A stretch of DNA of 64,000 nt, from assembly GCF_014202315.1 (NCBI RefSeq), contig NZ_JACHGN010000019.1:1-64000 (forward strand), read 5' to 3'. Source of the stretch: Thermocatellispora tengchongensis (lineage in GTDB: Bacteria; Actinomycetota; Actinomycetes; Streptosporangiales; Streptosporangiaceae). A program made the translations under genes and the position numbers. The notes beneath the pieces were generated by a model. The model was not told where the DNA came from. It saw nothing but the letters and a program-made list of their open reading frames with translations, and did not search any database. Shown in pieces: positions 8,652 to 17,134 of this stretch (within the stretch, counting starts at the first letter, position 1; every line of letters begins with the position of its first letter).

Positions 8652-9782
8652 GTGCCGACCCCACTCGTCCTGGTCGCGGGCCTGCACGCGGGGGCGCGGA
8701 CCGCCGCGGTCGATCGGCTGCTCCGCCGCCATCCCGGCGCCGTCGCGATCCACCACGACATCCACCTCGCCGCCGGTCGGGCGGAACGGGTCGTACGCGA
8801 CGCCTCGGGCGTCCTGGAACGCGCCCGCATCCGGGTGGCGCGGAGCCGCGCGGCCCGCGGCGTACGGGAGGACCTGCGCGCCCAGCTCGCGCTCCACGCC
8901 GGCTCGGCGCCCCTTGTGATCGCCGACCTGTGGGACTCCGCCGAGCCGCGTCCGGTGGCCGAGGCGCTGGCCGGAGCCGGCCCGTTCCGCCTGACCTGCG
9001 TGCTCACCGCGCTCGACGCCGCGCACACGCCCCTTGACCTGTGCCGGGGCGACCGGCTGGCCGAGACCGGCCGCGAGGAGGCGACCGGCGACCGGCGCTA
9101 CCTGGCCGAGGTGCTGGCCCGGCAGATCGAGTACGCCGGCGCGCTGAGCCTGCACGGCGGCGACGAGGAGGACATCGACCTGTCGGCCGCCGTGCTTCGC
9201 CACCTCGCGCCCGCGACCCCGATCACCGCCGATCCCCCCGTCACCGGCCCCACGCTCTCCGTACGCGCGCTGGCCGAGCGCGTCGATCCGGCCACCGCCC
9301 TGCTCCCGGCCGAGACGCGCACCGGCGAGATCACCACGGTCGCCTGGCGCCGCCTGCGTCCCCTCCACCCGGGCCGCCTGTTCGAGGCCGTGGACGAACT
9401 GGTCACCACCACCGTGCGCTCCCGCGGCCGGTTCTGGCTGGCCAACCGCCACGAGCGCATGCTGTCCTGGGACGCCGTGGCCGGCGTGATCGACATCCGC
9501 GACGCCGGCCCCTGGCTGGCCGCCCTCCCCGGCGCCGCGTGGGACCTCGCCACCCCCACCCGCCGCGTCGCCGCCGCCCTCGACTGGCACCCCGAGGTCG
9601 GCGACAGGGTGCAGCACCTGGTCTTCACCGGCCCCGGCCTCGACCGGCGCCGCATCCACGCCCTGCTCGACTCCTGCCTGATCGACCAGGGCCCCGCCGT
9701 GCCCGCCCCCGCCGACTGGAGCGGCTTCGACGACCCGTTCGCGGGCGTCCTGACGCCGCCCCCTCCGGTCAAGGGGTGGTGA
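8652..9782 (+). CDS. CobW/COG0523-family GTPase-like metallochaperone
   Basis: A 376-residue protein with a degenerate N-terminal P-loop (VLVAGLHAGARTAAVDRLL; the canonical GKT is missing). The C-terminal CobW_C domain has HPGRLFEAVDELV, RGRFWLANRHERMLSWD and GDRVQHLVFTGPGLDRRRIH. COG0523 proteins deliver zinc or other metals under limitation. The usual CxCC metal motif is not evident, so it may be a diverged paralogue. GTG 8652 follows GAGGAGGT at ideal spacing; the open frame upstream is antisense to Hsp20. A candidate Zur operator lies just upstream. Confidence 0.85.
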   Translation: MPTPLVLVAGLHAGARTAAVDRLLRRHPGAVAIHHDIHLAAGRAERVVRDASGVLERARIRVARSRAARGVREDLRAQLALHAGSAPLVIADLWDSAEPRPVAEALAGAGPFRLTCVLTALDAAHTPLDLCRGDRLAETGREEATGDRRYLAEVLARQIEYAGALSLHGGDEEDIDLSAAVLRHLAPATPITADPPVTGPTLSVRALAERVDPATALLPAETRTGEITTVAWRRLRPLHPGRLFEAVDELVTTTVRSRGRFWLANRHERMLSWDAVAGVIDIRDAGPWLAALPGAAWDLATPTRRVAAALDWHPEVGDRVQHLVFTGPGLDRRRIHALLDSCLIDQGPAVPAPADWSGFDDPFAGVLTPPPPVKGW

Positions 9783-9791
9783 GACGGGGCA

Positions 9792-10334
9792 TCACCTGGG
9801 CGTGGGCGAGCCGGACTGCGGCGTACGAGTGCTCTCCGCCGCGCCGCGGCGCCCCGCCCGCCCCGGGACCGGCAGGCCGACGCCCGCCGCCCAGAGCGCG
9901 ACGCCGATGTAGAGGACCTGCTCGGGGATGCGCTGCCACAGCGGTGAGGCCGCCTCGCCGCCCAGGGTCACCCCGGCGAGCGCGGCGTGGATGTTGGCCG
10001 GGAGCATCAGCACGAACAGCAGGGCCAGGCAGACCCCGGCGGCCCGCCGGGTGGCCGGGAGCACCAGCCCCACGGCCCCGGCCAGCTCCAGCACCCCGGT
10101 CAGGTAGACCACGGCCGCCGCGAACGGCACGAACGGCGGCACCATCGCCACCATGTCGGCGTGGTTCGGCATGAACGTCACGCTCGATGGGACGAAGTGC
10201 GCGCCGGCGGTCATCACCAGCATGACGGCGAGCCCGTGTCCCGCGCTCACCCGCCAGGTCGCGAACCGGCTCACGCCGAGCGCCCCGAGCAGCCGGAACC
10301 CCAGCGTGGCCACCAGTAGCACGATCACGGTCAT
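9792..10334 (-). CDS. DoxX-family integral membrane protein
   Basis: A 180-residue membrane protein with four or five hydrophobic helices (for example VIVLLVATLGFRLLGALGV, FAAAVVYLTGVLELAGAVGL, ALLFVLMLPANIHAAL). GVLELAGAVGLVLPATRRAAG is typical of DoxX, whose members are linked to thiol/redox stress; the biochemical role here is unknown. The last 30 residues are polar. It converges with the CobW-like gene 9 bases away. Two tandem palindromes lie immediately upstream. Confidence 0.85.
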   Translation of the reverse strand: MTVIVLLVATLGFRLLGALGVSRFATWRVSAGHGLAVMLVMTAGAHFVPSSVTFMPNHADMVAMVPPFVPFAAAVVYLTGVLELAGAVGLVLPATRRAAGVCLALLFVLMLPANIHAALAGVTLGGEAASPLWQRIPEQVLYIGVALWAAGVGLPVPGRAGRRGAAESTRTPQSGSPTPR

Positions 10335-10349
10335 AACAGCCCCCCATTA

Positions 10350-10390
10350 GATAGTGGAGCTATCCTAGCATTTGGATAGCGCCACTATCC
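10350..10390 (-). promoter_or_regulatory. Two tandem palindromic operator-like sites upstream of the DoxX gene
   Basis: GATAG-N5-CTATC at 10350-10364 and GGATAG-N5-CTATCC at 10374-10390 are each palindromic, and together they form a 16-bp inverted repeat. The spacing and position, 16 bases before the start codon, suit a TetR-type repressor. No regulator is adjacent. Confidence 0.6.
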
Positions 10391-10513
10391 AGTCGCGAGG
10401 TGCGGCCAGTGGAGGTTCGGGGCCGCGTTGGGGCGCGACGCGCTCCTGGAGGCCCGATCAGTGCAGTCGGTTGCCCGCACCCATCTGCCGGTCATGACCG
10501 GCCCCGGACGGTC

Positions 10514-11797
10514 TCACGCGCCGTAGGGCAGGGTCACGTCGAGGACGGTCGGCCCGCCGGGAGGGCTGTCCAGCGTGAACGACCCGTCGTGCGCCTCGAC
10601 CCGCCGGCGGATGCCGACGAGCCCGGAGCCGCTCTCGTCCGCCCCGCCCCGCCCGTCGTCCACGACCTGGAGGCGCAGCCGGTCGTCCAGGCGGCGTACG
10701 CTGACGACGGCCTGCCGGGCCCCGCTGTGCTTGGCGATGTTGGTGAGCGCCTCGGCCACCACGAAGTAGGCGGTGGCCTCGACGGACGCGGCGGCCCTGA
10801 CCGGGAGGTCGGCGTCGATCGTGCAGGGCACCGGGCAGGCCGCGGCCAGGCCGGCGAGCGCGTCGGCGAGGCTCTTGTCGGCCAGGATGGGCGGCAGGAT
10901 GGTGCGCACCACGCCCCGAAGCTCGGCCAGCGCCTGCTCGGCGGCGCTCTGCGCCCGTTCGAGCGACGCCTTGGCGGTCGCGGGATCGCGCTCCAGCGCC
11001 CGCAGTGCCGCGCCGAGCAGCACGTTGACCGCGACGAGCCGGTTCTGCGTCCCATCGTGCAGCGACCGCTCGATCCGGCGCAGCTCGGCGGCGTGCGCGT
11101 CGAGCACGGCGGCGCGGGTCGCGGTGAGCTGCGCCACGCGCAGGCTCAGATCGACGTCGGGGCCGGGCCGAAGGAGGCGCCGGCCGAACCATGCCTGCAG
11201 CCGGGCCATCCGGGGCGCCAGGAGCAGGGTGAGAGCGACGTCGATCGGGGCCAGGGCGGCGACGGCGAGAGCGCTGGGCGTGTCCCTGACCTCCCACAGC
11301 CCGTAGGCCGCGGTCGCGGCCTCCTCCGGAGGCAACAGCCACCACCACAACGCGAAGGTCGCGTCCTGCACCGCGTGGACCGGGAGGGTGAGGGCGACCA
11401 GGCCAAGGAGCAGCCCGGCGGAGCCGTGCGCGACCACCCAGGCCAGTTCGCGCCGTACCGTCGGGTCGGCCAGGGCGGCGCGCAGCCCGGCCGGCGGCGG
11501 GGGCGGGGCGATGATCTCTTCCGTGCCCCAGCGGGAGAGCCGGTCCCGTTCCCGGTCGGCCACCGCGCGCAACCCGCGCAGTACGGCCGGCCCCATTTTC
11601 ACCCCCACGCCGACCAGGCAGGCCAGGGCGGTGACGGCCACCGCCATGAGCACGACCAGCGCCAGGACTCCCGTGCTCATACCGCCGACGAGGTGTTCGA
11701 GCGCGTCCAGGGTGGCACGGCCGCGGGCGCCCAAGTCCCACCGTCCCGGCCGCCGCAGGGGCAGGTGCCGCAGGGCCCGGCCATTTCCGGCCGCCAT
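10514..11797 (-). CDS. NarL/DegS-type sensor histidine kinase
   Basis: A 427-residue membrane kinase. One transmembrane helix lies near residues 42-65 (GVLALVVLMAVAVTALACLV) and two or three more between 125 and 215. Then come the HisKA_3 phospho-acceptor helix ELRRIERSLHDGTQNRLVAV (His in LHDG) and an HATPase domain (EALTNIAKHSGA, DDGRGG, GSGLVGIRRRVEAHDG). It would phosphorylate a NarL-type response regulator, but none is adjacent. ATG 11797 follows GAGGAGGT. Confidence 0.92.
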   Translation of the reverse strand: MAAGNGRALRHLPLRRPGRWDLGARGRATLDALEHLVGGMSTGVLALVVLMAVAVTALACLVGVGVKMGPAVLRGLRAVADRERDRLSRWGTEEIIAPPPPPAGLRAALADPTVRRELAWVVAHGSAGLLLGLVALTLPVHAVQDATFALWWWLLPPEEAATAAYGLWEVRDTPSALAVAALAPIDVALTLLLAPRMARLQAWFGRRLLRPGPDVDLSLRVAQLTATRAAVLDAHAAELRRIERSLHDGTQNRLVAVNVLLGAALRALERDPATAKASLERAQSAAEQALAELRGVVRTILPPILADKSLADALAGLAAACPVPCTIDADLPVRAAASVEATAYFVVAEALTNIAKHSGARQAVVSVRRLDDRLRLQVVDDGRGGADESGSGLVGIRRRVEAHDGSFTLDSPPGGPTVLDVTLPYGA

Positions 11798-12045
11798 AGG
11801 TACGTACCTCCTCGGCTGCTCACAGGCCGTTCGCGATCGCGGGAGGTTCAGCAGGCTATAGCGGACTTGTCGTTTTGTCAGGGTCTCCGGCTTGGCGGGG
11901 TCTCCGTCTTGTCAGGGTCTGGGAAAGGTTCCGGGACGCCGGCGCGCAGGTCTCGATCGCCTTCCCCATCACCGCCGGCGCAGGAAGAGACGGCCGGCAG
12001 CGCGTACGACGGCCGCGTGGTGCACGGCCCGGTCGCCGACGTCGG

Positions 12046-13119
12046 TCATCGCGCCGTTTCGTGCTCGATGCCGGCGCACCACACCCGCAGGACGCGTTCC
12101 GTCGCGGTGATGTCGGCCAGCGGGTCGCCGTCGATGAGGAGCAGGTCGGCCCGCTTGCCAGGGGCGATGACACCCCGGTCGGTGAGGGAGAAGTGCCGTG
12201 CGGGCAGGGAGGTGGCCGAGCGCAGCGCCTCGGCGGGGCTCAGCCCGGCCTCCACCAGCAGTCGCAGCTCCTCGTGCATGCTCCGGCCGTGCCGCACCGG
12301 GAACGGGGCGCCGGGTTCGTCGTTGGCGTCGGTTCCGGCCAGGATCGGCACACCGGCCGCGTGCAGTGCCGAGACGGTCGCCATGCTGCCGGCGAAGCCC
12401 TCGGGGTGGCCGACGGACCGCGCCACCCCCTCCATCATGATCAGAGTGGGGATGGTCACGCGTCCCTCGGCGCGGATGCGCTCCACGTCGGCGGGGTCCG
12501 CGGGCGGGCCGATCGGGCAGTGGGTGATGAAGTCCGCGCCGGAATCGACGGCCATCGTGTACGCGCCCGCGGACGAGGCATGCGCGACGACCTGCTTGCC
12601 GCGGGCGTGGGCGGCCTCGACGAGCGCCTTTGCGACCCCGGCCTCCAGGCCGCCCCCACCGGGCGCCTCCATGACGATCTTGATGTACTCCGAGCCCTCG
12701 GCGATCCGGTCCGCCACCCACTGCTCGGCTTCGCCCGCGTCGGTGACGACGGCCAGCGGGGTCATCGCGGCCATGCGTGCGTGGGGACCGGCGGGCCCGA
12801 TCGCCGGGATCCCGGCGCTCATGATGTCGGTGGTGCCTTTCGCGCCGCGCAGCGATGCCGGCAGCTCCGGCGGCCAGGCGGCCATGTCCAGGGCGGTGGT
12901 CACGCCGTACCGGGCCAGCGCGTCCAGGCTCTCGGGACCGTGCAGGTGGACGTGGGCGTCGATCAGTCCGGGAAGCAGCACGGCGCCGTGGGCGTCGATG
13001 CGCTCGGCCCCGGGCGCATCCCGTGTGATCAGACCGTTCTCGACCTCGACGGTGGTCGGTTCGGTCAGGTGCCGCCCGTCGAAGACGCGCACGTTGACCA
13101 GGGCGAACGCGGTCGCCAT
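12046..13119 (-). CDS. Metal-dependent amidohydrolase (imidazolonepropionase-like)
   Basis: A 357-residue cytosolic hydrolase. The start of the TIM barrel carries the metal motif LLPGLIDAHVHLHG. Further metal-site candidates are KIVMEAPGGGG, VVAHASSAGAYTMAVDSGAD (His), DFITHCPIG and LAGTDAND (Asp). The C-terminus has the family signature APGKRADLLLIDGDPLADI. Substrate unknown. ATG 13119 has GAGGGGG upstream; a TTG five codons earlier is less likely. Divergent from a TetR regulator, which probably controls it. Confidence 0.88.
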   Translation of the reverse strand: MATAFALVNVRVFDGRHLTEPTTVEVENGLITRDAPGAERIDAHGAVLLPGLIDAHVHLHGPESLDALARYGVTTALDMAAWPPELPASLRGAKGTTDIMSAGIPAIGPAGPHARMAAMTPLAVVTDAGEAEQWVADRIAEGSEYIKIVMEAPGGGGLEAGVAKALVEAAHARGKQVVAHASSAGAYTMAVDSGADFITHCPIGPPADPADVERIRAEGRVTIPTLIMMEGVARSVGHPEGFAGSMATVSALHAAGVPILAGTDANDEPGAPFPVRHGRSMHEELRLLVEAGLSPAEALRSATSLPARHFSLTDRGVIAPGKRADLLLIDGDPLADITATERVLRVWCAGIEHETAR

Positions 13120-13140
13120 GGCATACCCCCTCAAGTTAAG

Positions 13141-13154
13141 GGACAGTTTTGTCC
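13141..13154. promoter_or_regulatory. Palindrome between the amidohydrolase and TetR genes
   Basis: GGACA-GTTT-TGTCC is a perfect 5-bp inverted repeat 22 bases upstream of the amidohydrolase start. Location between divergent genes suggests the TetR operator. Confidence 0.45.
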
Positions 13155-13309
13155 TCTATGTGGGAGACTAGCCAGCCGGAAAGGCCGCTGTCCACCGAGA
13201 TCGTGATCACGGCGGTTCGGGCAGATTGGAGGGAGCATCCGGGATGCCCCGTCGAGGACGCCTCCCAGGGACGTACGGACGACTTCCCGGGTCGGCTATA
13301 ACCGGAAGC

Positions 13310-13969
13310 GTGGTCACTCATCCCGCTGCCTCGGCGCCTTCCGGCCACCCGGAGAAGAGCGCCACAAGCCCGAAAGGGACGGCGAAGACCACCCGCAGGC
13401 GCGGCGTGGCGCTCACCCGCGCGATCTATCGCGCCGCGTTCGAGGAACTGGCCGAGAACGGCTTCGACGCCCTGGCCTTCGACAAGCTCGCCCCGCGCGC
13501 CGAGACCGGCAAGTCGGTCCTCTACCGGCGCTGGTCAACCCCCTACGAGCTGCTGCTGGAGGCACTGAACGATCCGGTCGAGGGCTTCGGCGACCCCCCG
13601 GACCCCGACACCGGCACCCTGCGCGGAGACCTCCTCGCCCTGCTGGAAGGGCTGGCGCGCGTCCTCGACGAGCCTCGCGGCAAGGCCCTCATCCCCCTGC
13701 TGACCGACCGGGGCCGCCCGCCGGAGCTCCACACCGCCGCCCGCGAACGGGTCATCACCCCCCACCAGAAGATCCTCATCGGCCGCCTGCGAGCCGCCGC
13801 CGAACGAGGCGAAGCCGACCCGGCGTCCGTCACACCCCTGGTCGCGTCGGTCGGCCCGCGCATGATCCTGTTCGAGTCGATGGACAAGGGACATGTGACC
13901 CGGCAAGACGTCGTCGCCATCGTGGACCACGTCCTCCTCCCCCTGACCGCACCACGCCACCGCCCCTAG
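13310..13969 (+). CDS. TetR-family transcriptional regulator
   Basis: A 219-residue protein. After a basic, disordered leader of about 30 residues comes the TetR helix-turn-helix (LTRAIYRAAFEELAENGFDA, FDKLAPRAETGKSVLYRRW). A ligand-binding C-terminal domain of the TetR_C_11 type follows (ARERVITPHQKILIGRLRAA). GTG 13310 is the most plausible start of several; no strong ribosome binding site resolves it. It is divergent from the amidohydrolase. Confidence 0.85.
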   Translation: MVTHPAASAPSGHPEKSATSPKGTAKTTRRRGVALTRAIYRAAFEELAENGFDALAFDKLAPRAETGKSVLYRRWSTPYELLLEALNDPVEGFGDPPDPDTGTLRGDLLALLEGLARVLDEPRGKALIPLLTDRGRPPELHTAARERVITPHQKILIGRLRAAAERGEADPASVTPLVASVGPRMILFESMDKGHVTRQDVVAIVDHVLLPLTAPRHRP

Positions 13970-13971
13970 CC

Positions 13972-14499
13972 AGAGCACCTTCCGGGCGCCCGGAAGGGCG
14001 CGTACCAGGTACGCCGTCGCCCAGCACAGCGGCAGCGCGAGGATCGCGAGCAGCGCGGCCTTCGCGACCGCGGGCGCCTGTACGTCGCGGAGCGCGTAGT
14101 TCAGGACGACCACCACGACCGGGTGGATGACGTAGACGGCGTAGGCGTGCGCCGACAGGAACCGGCGGCGGCGTCCCTGGTGGCCGAAGCGCTCCCGGAA
14201 CAGAACCAGCAGGCCGAGGATGATGCCGACGGCGAGAGCCGACTCACAGGCCGCCGCCACCAGGGACGGCAGGGTTCCGCGACCCAGGCCCGCCTCCCCG
14301 CCCGCGCCCAGGACGAGGACGAGCGCGACCGCGGCGACGGCCGCGGCGGCGAACCCGGCCCGGCCCGCCGTTCTGGACAGGCTCCCCAGCCGGCCGCGCC
14401 GGGCCGCGAGCAGCCCGACGGTGAACAGTGCCGCGTACTGCGGCAGGTAGGCGGGGGAGGGCAACCCCAGGATCGTGACCCCCATCGCCCATCGACCGC
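13972..14499 (-). pseudogene. Acyltransferase-3 family membrane protein, C-terminal fragment
   Basis: About 170 residues from LPQYAALFTVGLLAARRG to ATAYLVRALPGARKVL match the C-terminal half of membrane acyltransferase 3 (OafA-like) proteins, with five or six transmembrane helices and the motif AYAVYVIHPVVVVVLNY. The N-terminal half with the catalytic histidine is missing. At its 5' side the sequence changes abruptly into a TetR fragment in another frame. The 3' end has no proper stop and runs into antisense of the TetR gene. Confidence 0.7.
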
Positions 14500-14668
14500 G
14501 GCCTGCACGGTGACGGACATCATGCGGGGGTCGAAGGAGCGGAACTCGCCGTTCTGCCGGCCGAGGCGGAACAGCGCCTCCCGCGCTTCGTAGATCGGCT
14601 CGTTCAAGGAGATGCCGTAGCGCGGCTTGCCGTCGGGGAGGCGGAAATTGTCGCGGATCTCTCTCGGG
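14500..14668 (-). pseudogene. TetR-family regulator, C-terminal fragment
   Basis: The minus-strand frame reads IRDNFRLPDGKPRYGISLNE, PIYEAREALFRLGRQ and FRSFDPRMMSVTVQAAVDG. This is the pattern of a TetR ligand-binding domain without its DNA-binding domain. It is joined near 14500 to the acyltransferase fragment, and its 5' side ends at the HxlR stop codon. Both junctions suggest deletions. Confidence 0.5.
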
Positions 14669-15073
14669 TCAGGTTCGACGGCTGCCGATGGGCTTCCTGG
14701 CGTCGTAGTCCAGCCGGGCCTGCTCGACCTTGCCCAGATTGACCGACCACTCGGCGAGTGCCGCGAACACCGGCGCGAGGCTGCGCCCCAGTTCGCTGAT
14801 CTCGTACTCCACCCGCGGCGGAACCTCGGGGTGGTAGGTGCGCACGACGAGCCCGTCGCGTTCCAGTTGCCGCAGCCGTTCGGTCAGCACCTTGGGCGTG
14901 ATGGTGGAGATACGGCGTTCCAGCTCCACGAATCGATGCCGCCCGTATTCATGGAGCACCCACAGGATCGGAGTGGTCCAGCGGCTGAAGACGATGTCCA
15001 CCACCGGGGCGATCGGGCACGCCTGCTCGGGGGCGACGTCCGCAGGAGCCGCCCAAGCTGTGTCGTTGGTCAC
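14669..15073 (-). CDS. HxlR-family winged-helix regulator
   Basis: A 134-residue protein with the family layout: a conserved cysteine followed by PIAPVVDIVFSRWTTPILWV, the recognition region FVELERRISTITPKVLTERL and the wing LVVRTYHPEVPPRVEYEISE. HxlR proteins such as HypR and QorR sense electrophiles or quinones through the cysteine. It is divergent from an NmrA-type oxidoreductase at 15175, the usual arrangement for a repressor and its target. Confidence 0.92.
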   Translation of the reverse strand: MTNDTAWAAPADVAPEQACPIAPVVDIVFSRWTTPILWVLHEYGRHRFVELERRISTITPKVLTERLRQLERDGLVVRTYHPEVPPRVEYEISELGRSLAPVFAALAEWSVNLGKVEQARLDYDARKPIGSRRT

Positions 15074-15109
15074 AATGAGCCTTCCTCGCCAATACTTTCG
15101 TCTAGGTAC

Positions 15110-15130
15110 CTACTATCACGCCACTAGTAG
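15110..15130. promoter_or_regulatory. Candidate HxlR operator
   Basis: CTACTA-N9-TAGTAG is a perfect 6-bp inverted repeat in the HxlR/NmrA intergenic region. The spacing suits a winged-helix dimer; no footprint evidence is available. Confidence 0.5.
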
Positions 15131-15174
15131 CTTCCATCGAGTCCGCAAAGGGGCATCGACAACCGGGAGCGAAG

Positions 15175-15999
15175 ATGATTGTGGTGACTGGAGCCACGGG
15201 CAACGTCGGGCGGCCGCTCGTGCAGGCGCTCGTTGCGGCCGGCGAGCAGGTGACGGCGGTGTCACGAAGGATCTCAGAGCCGGACGTGCCGGTGGGGGTG
15301 CGGCACCGGCGAGCCGACCTGGCCGAGCCGGCGAGCCTCAAGCCCGCCCTCGAAGGAGCCGAAGCGCTGTTCTTGTTGACCTCCGCCGACTTCATGGCGA
15401 ACGGCGATCTCGGTGAGGTCATGAACGTCGTGCGGGCGGCCGGCATTCGGCGGGTCGTGTTGCTGTCCTCCCATGGTGTGGGCACGGGACGCCACCCCTC
15501 GGGCCTGGAAGACGCCGTCAAGCAGTCGGGTCTGGAATGGACGATGCTGCGGCCGGGCAACTTCGACTCCAACACGTTCCGATGGGCCGATTCGGTCCGG
15601 GCGCAACGGGTGGTCACGGCACCGTTCGGCGACGTCGCGGTGCCGGCCATCGACCCGGCCGACATCGCCGAGGTCGCCGGCGTCGCTCTGCGCGAGCCGG
15701 GCCACGAGGGCAACGTCTACACGCTGACCGGACCGGCTCCGATCTCACCCCGGCAGCAGGCCACGGCGATCGGGGACGCCCTCGGCGAGCCGGTGCGGTT
15801 CATCGAGCAGAGCCGCGAGGAGGCACGCCGCCAAATGCTGCGATACATGCCCGAACCGGTCGTGGAGGCCACCCTCGGCGCCCTGGGCGCACCGTCCCCC
15901 GCCGAGCAGCGCGTCAGCCCCGATGTCGAGCCGATCCTCGGCCGCCCGCCCCGCACCTTCGCCCAGTGGGCGGAGCGCAACATCGCGGCCTTCAGATAG
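15175..15999 (+). CDS. NmrA-like NAD(P)-binding oxidoreductase
   Basis: A 274-residue Rossmann-fold protein with an N-terminal NAD(P) motif VTGATGNVGRPLVQAL, RRVVLLSSHG and the atypical-SDR region WTMLRPGNFDSNTFRW. Relatives include QorB-type quinone reductases and NmrA redox sensors. The divergent HxlR gene suggests induction by quinones or electrophiles. ATG 15175 lies immediately before the Rossmann strand. Confidence 0.88.
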   Translation: MIVVTGATGNVGRPLVQALVAAGEQVTAVSRRISEPDVPVGVRHRRADLAEPASLKPALEGAEALFLLTSADFMANGDLGEVMNVVRAAGIRRVVLLSSHGVGTGRHPSGLEDAVKQSGLEWTMLRPGNFDSNTFRWADSVRAQRVVTAPFGDVAVPAIDPADIAEVAGVALREPGHEGNVYTLTGPAPISPRQQATAIGDALGEPVRFIEQSREEARRQMLRYMPEPVVEATLGALGAPSPAEQRVSPDVEPILGRPPRTFAQWAERNIAAFR

Positions 16000-16037
16000 C
16001 GCGTCCGGGCGACCGCCAGACCCTGGCGGTACGCGCC

Positions 16038-16976
16038 TCAGCCCGTCGTCCAGCGACGGAGTTTCTCGGGGTTGCGCACTACCCAGATGTGCTTGATCCG
16101 GTCGCCCGCGACCTCGAACGCGAACACCGTCACGGTGACGCCGTCTTGCTGAGCCACCAGACCGGGCTGACCGTTGACCGTACGCTCCAGCAACGTCATG
16201 TTGCCGGAGATCCGGTCGGCGATCTCGGCCCAGGCGCGCGCGATCTGCTCGGCGCCTTCGATGGGGCGCAGGAAGGTGGTGGCGAGGCCGCCGCCGTCGG
16301 CGATCGCCCTGGCGTCGGGGTCGAGCAGGCCGATCAGGGCGTGGATGTCCTTGGCCTCCCATGCCTGCTTGAAGTCCCTGACGATGCCGGCGTGCTGGGC
16401 TGCCGGACTCGCGGGGCCCCGCGACTCGCGAACGCGGCGGCGGGCCGAGGAGGCCAGTTGGCGGCATGCCGCCGGAGTCCGGCCAACGATCTCGGCCACT
16501 TCGGCAAAGGAGTGGCAGAAGACGTCGTGCAGGATGAACGCGACGCGTTCGGCCGGGGTCATCGATTCGAGCACGACCAGGAAGGCCATGCTGACCGACT
16601 CATCCAGGGTGACCCGGTCGGCCGGGTCGGCGGTCGCACCGCCCGGCCGCCCGCTGATCCACTCCGTACGCTCGGGCAGCGGTTCGGGGATCCACTCGCC
16701 CACATACCGCTCCCGCCTCGCGCGCGCCGAGCCGAGCACGTCCAGGCAGATGCGGCCGGCGACCCGCGTCAGCCAGGCGCCGGGGGACTCGATGGCGTCC
16801 TGCTGCTGCCGGGACATGGCGTACCAGCGGGCGTAGGTCTCCTGTACGACATCCTCGGCCTCGGCCAGGGAGCCCAGGAGCCGATAGGCGAGATTGATCA
16901 GCTGACGCCGCTCGCTCATGATCGCACTCAGGCCGGGATCTGGCCGGCCGTGTCCTGGCTCGGATGGGGTGGTCAC
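16038..16976 (-). CDS. ECF sigma factor, SigJ/ECF41-like, with SnoaL-like C-terminal domain
   Basis: A 312-residue protein. Sigma region 2 (LINLAYRLLGSLAEAEDVVQ, ETYARWYAM), then region 4 (RVAFILHDVFCHSFAEVAEI, RTPAACRQLASSARRRV). The C-terminal 130 residues form a SnoaL/NTF2-like domain with the DGGG motif (IADGGGL) that in ECF41 sigma factors tunes activity in cis, without a classical anti-sigma factor. GTG 16976 is chosen because it precedes region 2 by a short leader and has AAGGGA upstream. A promoter matching its own predicted consensus lies at 17019-17045. Confidence 0.88.
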   Translation of the reverse strand: MTTPSEPGHGRPDPGLSAIMSERRQLINLAYRLLGSLAEAEDVVQETYARWYAMSRQQQDAIESPGAWLTRVAGRICLDVLGSARARRERYVGEWIPEPLPERTEWISGRPGGATADPADRVTLDESVSMAFLVVLESMTPAERVAFILHDVFCHSFAEVAEIVGRTPAACRQLASSARRRVRESRGPASPAAQHAGIVRDFKQAWEAKDIHALIGLLDPDARAIADGGGLATTFLRPIEGAEQIARAWAEIADRISGNMTLLERTVNGQPGLVAQQDGVTVTVFAFEVAGDRIKHIWVVRNPEKLRRWTTG

Positions 16977-17018
16977 GGTATCGACGGCTCCCTTGGTCGC
17001 ATCTAGCCTCCCCCGTCC

Positions 17019-17045
17019 GACGAGATAGCGCGCCGGACTGTGAGG
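17019..17045 (-). promoter_or_regulatory. Candidate ECF41-type promoter of the first sigma gene
   Basis: On the minus strand CCTCACA-N16-CGTC matches the published ECF41 consensus TGTCACA-N16-CGTC at 9 of 11 positions, with exact spacing, about 43 bases before the GTG start. It suggests autoregulation. Confidence 0.55.
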
Positions 17046-17134
17046 TCGGCCCGTCGCCTGACATCCCGGAGGGCTGTGTCGTCGTACGGCCGAGACGAAC
17101 ACATCATCAAGCGAACAGGAAGCTCAGCGACATC

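Noticed and set aside
10400-13171. 923-residue plus-strand open frame
   Set aside because: It lies opposite the histidine kinase and amidohydrolase, both with clear motifs. The frame is low-complexity and reflects third-position GC bias.
17041-17070. Fourth ECF41-type promoter before the LUD gene
   Set aside because: The best match has CGTC with correct spacing, but the -35 box agrees at only four of seven positions.
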